Below are positions 60,222-64,000 of a stretch of DNA of 64,000 bases, piece after piece. The notes under the pieces are model-generated. The model had not been told where the DNA came from. It did no database searches and saw only the letters and a program-made list of their open reading frames with translations. Where the stretch lies: positions 1 to 64,000 of the forward strand of contig NZ_JAKNTA010000022.1 in the NCBI RefSeq assembly GCF_022288725.1, written 5' to 3'. The position numbers and the translations under genes were made by a program. The DNA comes from Kitasatospora sp. A2-31 (GTDB lineage Bacteria; Actinomycetota; Actinomycetes; Streptomycetales; Streptomycetaceae). Every line of letters starts with the position of its first letter. The stretch's first letter is position 1.

Positions 60222-60926
60222 GTGGAAGACATCCCAGATCCCCCCGACCAGGGCAGCGCCGGACTGCCCCCGCTGCTCATCGAAGCCGTCAGCTACGCCG
60301 AGAGCCGGCACTGGGAGGTCGCCCCGGGCGCCTGGCTCATCGACGGCGACGGACCGGCCCGGTGCTCGTGCGGCGACCTGCGGTGCCCGCTGCCCGGCGC
60401 GCACCCGATCGACGCGGACTGGGCGCGCAAGGCGAGCGCCGGCCCCGGCGCGGTGCGGCGCTGGTGGACGGAGCGGCCGGAGGCCTCGATCCTGCTGCCC
60501 ACCGGGCGCTCGTTCGACGTCCTGGACGTCCCGGAGGTGGCCGGCTGCCTGGCGCTGGCCCGGATGGAGCGGATGGACCTCCAGCTCGGCCCGGTGGTGG
60601 CCGTCCCCGCCGCGCCCGGGCGGTCCGGCCGCCGGCTGCACTTCCTGGTGCTGCCGGGCGTGGCCGCCAAGGTGCCGGAGATGCTGCGCAGGCTCGGCTG
60701 GCCGCCCGGCCGGCTCGACCTGGTGGCCCGCGGCGAGGGCGACTGGACGGTGGCCCCGCCGTCCCGGGTCGGCCCGTCCGCCTTCGCCCAGTGGGCCCGC
60801 TCGCCGTCAGCGCTGAACCGCTGGCTGCCGGACGCCGCCGAGCTGATCAGCCCCCTCGCCTACGCGTGCGGGCGCGAGGCCCCCTCCCCCCGCCCCCAGG
60901 CGGCCCAGCCGGCGCCGGTGCACTGA
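60222..60926 (+). CDS. Bifunctional primase/polymerase N-terminal-domain protein
   Basis: 234 aa. Prim-Pol-type features are GAWLIDGDGPARCSCGDLRCPLPGAHPID (cysteine-containing loop), WWTERPEASILLPTGRSFDVLDVP and GRRLHFLVLPG. The typical catalytic DxD is seen only as FDVLD. Stand-alone prim-pol N-domains are common in streptomycete chromosomes with no proven role. GTG start, weak SD. It diverges from the TPR regulator and is followed by a strong hairpin. Confidence 0.75.
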   Translation: MEDIPDPPDQGSAGLPPLLIEAVSYAESRHWEVAPGAWLIDGDGPARCSCGDLRCPLPGAHPIDADWARKASAGPGAVRRWWTERPEASILLPTGRSFDVLDVPEVAGCLALARMERMDLQLGPVVAVPAAPGRSGRRLHFLVLPGVAAKVPEMLRRLGWPPGRLDLVARGEGDWTVAPPSRVGPSAFAQWARSPSALNRWLPDAAELISPLAYACGREAPSPRPQAAQPAPVH

Positions 60927-61094
60927 CCCGCCCCTTGACGCTCCTTCGGCCCCTCTCCGGGACCGCCCCTGGGCCGTTCGGGCCCCGCCCCCGGCCGTCC
61001 GGCCCCGGGAATCCGACGGTGATTCACCGTCCCGTGGACAGCCGCCCTGCGCCGATCGGGTGAGGGTGTGCCACGCGCGACACCCCGCGCGCGA

Positions 61095-61134
61095 CTGACG
61101 GGCCTTGCCTCCCACCGGAGGCGGGGCCCGTCAG
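61095..61134 (+). terminator. Terminator hairpin downstream of the prim-pol gene
   Basis: CTGACGGGCC (61095-61104) pairs with GGCCCGTCAG (61125-61134), and an inner GCCTCC/GGAGGC stem continues it around a CACC-type loop. It lies about 170 nt after the prim-pol stop. Confidence 0.7.
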
Positions 61135-61334
61135 ACGCATGTGCGGATAAGGCTTCGGTGTACCCGCTGGTCAACGGCGCAAGCCCCTCGTACGAGTGAC
61201 AGCGCTCAAGGATTGCCATGATCTGCCGAGGGGAGGAATTCCACCGTGAGGGGACGCCGGAAGGGACGCTCGGACGGGGAAGCCGGGCGGGGCGGTCGGG
61301 AGGGAACGGAGGGGACGGGGGGAACGGAGGGGCC

Positions 61335-61369
61335 GTGGCACCGGCCGGGTTCGGGGAGGCCGGTGCCAC
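61335..61369. repeat. 12-bp perfect inverted repeat
   Basis: GTGGCACCGGCC (61335-61346) and GGCCGGTGCCAC (61358-61369) with an 11-nt loop, just before the G12 run. It could be a bidirectional terminator. Confidence 0.75.
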
Positions 61370-61427
61370 GGAAGCGGGGGGGGGGGGAGGGACGGGAGGG
61401 AACGGGGTGGGAACGGGGTGGGAACGG

Positions 61428-61461
61428 CAGGGCCCGGTGCGCGGGGACGCACCGGGCCCTG
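61428..61461 (-). terminator. Terminator hairpin downstream of dmdR1
   Basis: CAGGGCCCGGTGCG (61428-61441) pairs perfectly with 61448-61461 over 14 bp with a 6-nt loop. It lies about 80 nt beyond the dmdR1 stop codon. Confidence 0.75.
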
Positions 61462-61542
61462 TTCGCTGCGGCGGTGCCTGCCGCGAGGCCTGCGGAGAAG
61501 CCGGTCGGGCCATGCCCGGACCGGCTCGGTCGGAGCGGGCCG

Positions 61543-62235
61543 TCAGGCCTGCGCGACGAACACGTGCGCGGCGATGTCCTTGCCCAGCTCGGCCGCGTTG
61601 TCGCCGGTGCCCACCAGCACCCCGCCGACCCCGGGGGCGACCCGCACCGTCGAGCCCGGCCGGACGCCGGCCCGGCGCAGCGTGCGCATCAGCTCGCCGT
61701 CGGTCTGGATCGGCTCGCCGATCCGGCGGACCACCACGTCGGCGCCGTCCTCGCCCGGGCTCACCGAGTCCAGCGGCACGAGCGCGGCGTCGAAGCCCTC
61801 GCCCTCGGCCTTGGCGTCGCCCAGCTCGTCCAGGCCCGGGATCGGGTTGCCGTACGGGGACTGGGTGGGGTGGCCGAGCATGGCGAGCACCTTGCGCTCC
61901 ACCGTCTCGCTCATCACGTGCTCCCAGCGGCAGGCCTCCTCGTGGACCTGCTCCCACTCCAGGCCGATGACGTCGACCAGCAGGCACTCGGCGATGCGGT
62001 GCTTGCGCATCACCCGCACCGCGAGCCGGCGACCCTCCTCGGTGAGTTCGAGGTGGCGGTCGCCCGCGACCTGGAGCAGCCCGTCGCGCTCCATCCGGCC
62101 GACCGTCTGGCTGACCGTGGGGCCGCTCTGTTCCAGGCGCTCGGCGATCCGGGCACGCATCGGAACGATGCCCTCCTCCTCCAGTTCCAGGATGGTGCGA
62201 AGGTACATCTCAGTGGTGTCGATCAGCCCAGACAT
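61543..62235 (-). CDS. dmdR1: DtxR/IdeR-family iron-dependent repressor
   Basis: 230 aa. The winged-helix DNA-binding domain contains LIDTTEMYLRTILELEEEGI and RIAERLEQSGPTVSQTVGRMERDGLL. The metal-binding/dimerisation domain has CLLVDVIGLEWEQVHEEACRWEHVMSE, with the primary-site Cys, Glu and His, and a C-terminal SH3-like domain (LRRAGVRPGSTVRV) completes it. With ferrous iron it represses siderophore and iron-uptake genes. Start MSGLIDTTEMYL is the canonical N-terminus, with GGAG 9 nt upstream. No iron box is seen in front of the gene. Confidence 0.93.
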   Translation of the reverse strand: MSGLIDTTEMYLRTILELEEEGIVPMRARIAERLEQSGPTVSQTVGRMERDGLLQVAGDRHLELTEEGRRLAVRVMRKHRIAECLLVDVIGLEWEQVHEEACRWEHVMSETVERKVLAMLGHPTQSPYGNPIPGLDELGDAKAEGEGFDAALVPLDSVSPGEDGADVVVRRIGEPIQTDGELMRTLRRAGVRPGSTVRVAPGVGGVLVGTGDNAAELGKDIAAHVFVAQA

Positions 62236-62456
62236 CGCCGCTGGCTCCGTTCTTCGGTGTCCTCACCGCCAATTCTGACCTACCGCACCGACAACCGGGC
62301 CCGCCCAGGGGCTTCCGGGAAGGGTTTTCGTTCCTGTTGACAGCGGCACCGGTGAGACAGCACGGTGCTCGCCGTAGCTTTCTCCATCGGCGGTCTGGAC
62401 CACCCCGGCCCGCCCCACCCGGCCGGCTCCCCCGCCGGCAGAGAGCGAAGGCACAG

Positions 62457-63221
62457 ATGAGCGACCTGGTCGGCCGGTACTTCGACGCCGCGATCGCCCA
62501 CCTCCAGCGGGTCCGCGCCGAGGAGGCCGAGACCATCGAGGCCGCGGGCGCGCTGCTGGCCGAGGCGGTCACCGAGGGGCGCCGGATCTTCACCTTCGGC
62601 TCCGGCCACTCCGCGCTGCCGGCCCAGGACGTGGTCTACCGGGCCGGCGGGCTGGTCCCGGTGAACCTGCTGAACGTCCCCGGGATGGCCGGGGTGACGG
62701 TGATGCCGGCGCCGCTTTCCAGTGCCCTGGAGCGGGTCTCCGGACTGGCCACCACTACCCTGGACCTCACCCCCGCCACCGCCGGCGACCTGCTCTTCGT
62801 CATCTCGCTCTCCGGCCGCCAGGTGATGCCGGTCGAGCTGGCCCGGTACGCCCGCGACCGCGGCCTGAAGGTGGTGGGGGTGACCTCGCTGGCCTACCCG
62901 GGCGAGGTCCCGTCGGCGCACCCGTCGGGCACCTACCTGAAGGACCACTGCGACGTCGTGCTGGACAGCAAGATCGCGGTCGGTGACGGCGAGCTGAGCC
63001 ACCCGGCGGCCGAGACCTCCTTCGGCCCGGTCTCCACCGTCGTCACCAGTGCGCTGATGCAGGCCGTGGTGGCCTCGGCGGTCGGCCGGCTGGCCGACGC
63101 GGCGGCGGCCGGTGACGGCGCCGCCCCGCCGCTGTTCCGCTCCGGCAACGTGCCCGGCGGCACGGAGTGGAACGCCAAGCAGATGGCCGACAACGCGGAC
63201 CGGATCTTCTACACCTACTGA
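62457..63221 (+). CDS. SIS-domain sugar-phosphate-binding protein (UPF0309-type)
   Basis: 254 aa. The SIS fold is visible in GRRIFTFGSGHSALPAQDVVYRAGGL and DLLFVISLSGRQVMPVELARYARDRGLKVVGVTS, the sugar isomerase pattern with Ser-rich phosphate loops. HPSGTYLKDHCDVVLDSKIAVGD is typical of the UPF0309 group. Substrate unknown; it may isomerise or sense a phosphosugar. ATG 62457 has GAAGG 6 nt upstream; the open frame extends 40 codons further without good bias. It diverges from dmdR1. Confidence 0.88.
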   Translation: MSDLVGRYFDAAIAHLQRVRAEEAETIEAAGALLAEAVTEGRRIFTFGSGHSALPAQDVVYRAGGLVPVNLLNVPGMAGVTVMPAPLSSALERVSGLATTTLDLTPATAGDLLFVISLSGRQVMPVELARYARDRGLKVVGVTSLAYPGEVPSAHPSGTYLKDHCDVVLDSKIAVGDGELSHPAAETSFGPVSTVVTSALMQAVVASAVGRLADAAAAGDGAAPPLFRSGNVPGGTEWNAKQMADNADRIFYTY

Positions 63222-63495
63222 GCCCCGCGCGGCCCGACCTGCTGAGCCCCGCACGGCCCGGGTGAGGTACGGGGCCGGGCCCGCGGGCCCCCGGGGGCCG
63301 GGGGCGCACGGCGCGCGGTCCGCGCCGACCCGCCCGGGCCCGCCGCCCGCCCCCGCAAGGCCGGAGCACCGCGATATGGGACAACCTGCGGCGGCTTCCC
63401 GGCCATTGCGGCCGGTCCGCGGCCGGACCAGGCGTACCGCGGCGGTGGGGCGGGCAGGAGAGCGGTGCGACCGGAGCGACGGGTGGGGGCCGAGG

Positions 63496-64000
63496 ATGGC
63501 GTCGGGTGGGGAGCCGATGGGGAGGGTGCGGGAGCACGAGCTGCTGCCCGCACTGTTCTGGACGGCCGACTCGGCCTCGTTGCAGGGGCAGCGCCGGTCC
63601 GTCCTGCTCTCGGCCTGGGAACTGGTGCTGCTGGTCGCCGCGGCCGGGTTCGGCTCCGCCGACGGCGAGCCGTGGGCCTGGTCGGCCGCGGTGGCCTACC
63701 TCGGCGCGATCGGCCTCGCGGTGGTGATCAGCCGGCAGAACCCGCAGGGCCTCTGGTACGAGGGCCGGGCGGCCGCGGAGTCGGTGAAGACGCTCGCCTG
63801 GAAGTTCGCCGTCCGGGCCGACGCCTTCCAGCCGCCGCCGCGCACCCTGCCCGACGCCGAGGGGCTGTACAGCTTCCAGCTCGGCCGGGTGCTGAACGCC
63901 TTCCGGGGCAGCCGCGCGGTCGGCGCGGCCGCGGAGGGGCCCGACGCGCCGATCACCGCGGCGATGCGCGGCCTGCGCGACCAGCCGCTGGCGGTGCGCC
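63496..64000 (+). CDS. DUF4231/SLATT-like two-helix membrane protein (partial)
   Basis: 168 codons seen before the window ends, still open. Two hydrophobic helices (SAWELVLLVAAAGFGSADG and WSAAVAYLGAIGLAVVI) are followed by NPQGLWYEGRAAAESVKTLAWKFAVRADAF, the RAxAEslKxxxWkyavxadpF signature of DUF4231 proteins, which are related to the SLATT 2TM domains found in some defence systems. ATG 63496 is used; ATG 63517 and GTG 63526 in the same frame are alternatives. The C-terminus is missing. Confidence 0.75.
   Translation, partial: MASGGEPMGRVREHELLPALFWTADSASLQGQRRSVLLSAWELVLLVAAAGFGSADGEPWAWSAAVAYLGAIGLAVVISRQNPQGLWYEGRAAAESVKTLAWKFAVRADAFQPPPRTLPDAEGLYSFQLGRVLNAFRGSRAVGAAAEGPDAPITAAMRGLRDQPLAVR

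Larger units (their letters stand above)
60927..61542. other. Long spacer with three hairpins and a G12 tract
   Basis: 616 bp between the convergent prim-pol and dmdR1 genes. It holds a prim-pol terminator, a good plus-strand ribosome-binding site before a GTG at 61246, low-complexity ggaacggagggg-type G-rich sequence, a run of 12 G (61376-61387), and two near-perfect inverted repeats. No ORF here has ordinary codon bias. Confidence 0.6.
61246..62340 (+). other. Large ORF antiparallel to dmdR1 (possible adm counterpart)
   Basis: A plus-strand frame from GTG 61246 runs 364 codons across the whole of dmdR1. GGGAGG lies 9 nt before the GTG, better than many real starts nearby. An antiparallel gene called adm, overlapping dmdR1, has been described in Streptomyces coelicolor. 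The first ~100 codons here are Gly/Arg/Glu low-complexity sequence and the rest could be a GC-bias shadow, so coding status is open. Another plus frame (61418-62278) is also open. Confidence 0.25.

Noticed and set aside
62200..62456. Iron box in the dmdR1/SIS divergent region
   Set aside because: No TTAGGTTAGGCT-like 19-bp sequence is present. A TTGACA near 62338 has no -10 at proper spacing.
1..64000. tRNA or rRNA genes
   Set aside because: No sequence with tRNA T-loop/CCA features or rRNA signatures was recognised on either strand.

Overview
This is a very GC-rich actinobacterial chromosome segment. Gene content, codon bias, frequent GTG/TTG starts and local order fit Streptomyces or Kitasatospora (Streptomycetaceae): a 14-gene nuo operon beside kor, a polyprenyl synthase and menaquinone genes, then purU, a dmdR1-type iron regulator and a SIS-domain protein. 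I see no rRNA, tRNA or CRISPR array. One intact IS5-type insertion sequence is present. Both window edges cut genes (korB at the left, a DUF4231/SLATT-type membrane protein at the right).

Region 1 (1-38255, mostly minus strand) is a respiratory block. It holds 2-oxoacid:ferredoxin oxidoreductase (korAB), a LuxR-type response regulator, a long-chain polyprenyl diphosphate synthase (menaquinone side chain), NADH dehydrogenase I (nuoA-N), a menaquinone-reductase-like flavoprotein, the menaquinone methyltransferase, mqnC and mqnA. Together they make and use menaquinone and feed it electrons from NADH and probably ferredoxin. The nuo promoter region carries a Rex-type operator (redox control by NADH/NAD+) and shares a 12-bp promoter element with korA.

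Accessory genes interrupt this block at 21932-28533. They are a two-component system with a divergent small membrane protein, whose shared promoter region has two identical palindromes; an EamA permease; a Vat/CatB-like acetyltransferase diverging from a TetR regulator, with paired operators; a secreted cyclophilin; and a MazG-like pyrophosphatase. Between mqnC and mqnA lie a Ser/Thr kinase and the insertion sequence.

Region 2 (38602-50406) begins with a cold-shock gene whose long leader contains a textbook intrinsic terminator. A GH3 lipoprotein with ricin-type lectin repeats, a dicarboxylate-type symporter, two MFS transporters, LacI and GlxA/AraC regulators and a GNAT acetyltransferase follow.

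Region 3 (50937-64000) is regulatory and housekeeping. It has an RsbW-like kinase, an ECF-like sigma factor with a Gly/His-rich linker translationally coupled to a zf-HC2/MDMPI fusion, purU, an ABC solute-binding lipoprotein, a TPR-type DNA-binding regulator, a small prim-pol protein, dmdR1 with a large antiparallel ORF, and the SIS-domain gene. All family assignments come from reading the translations; no database search was run.
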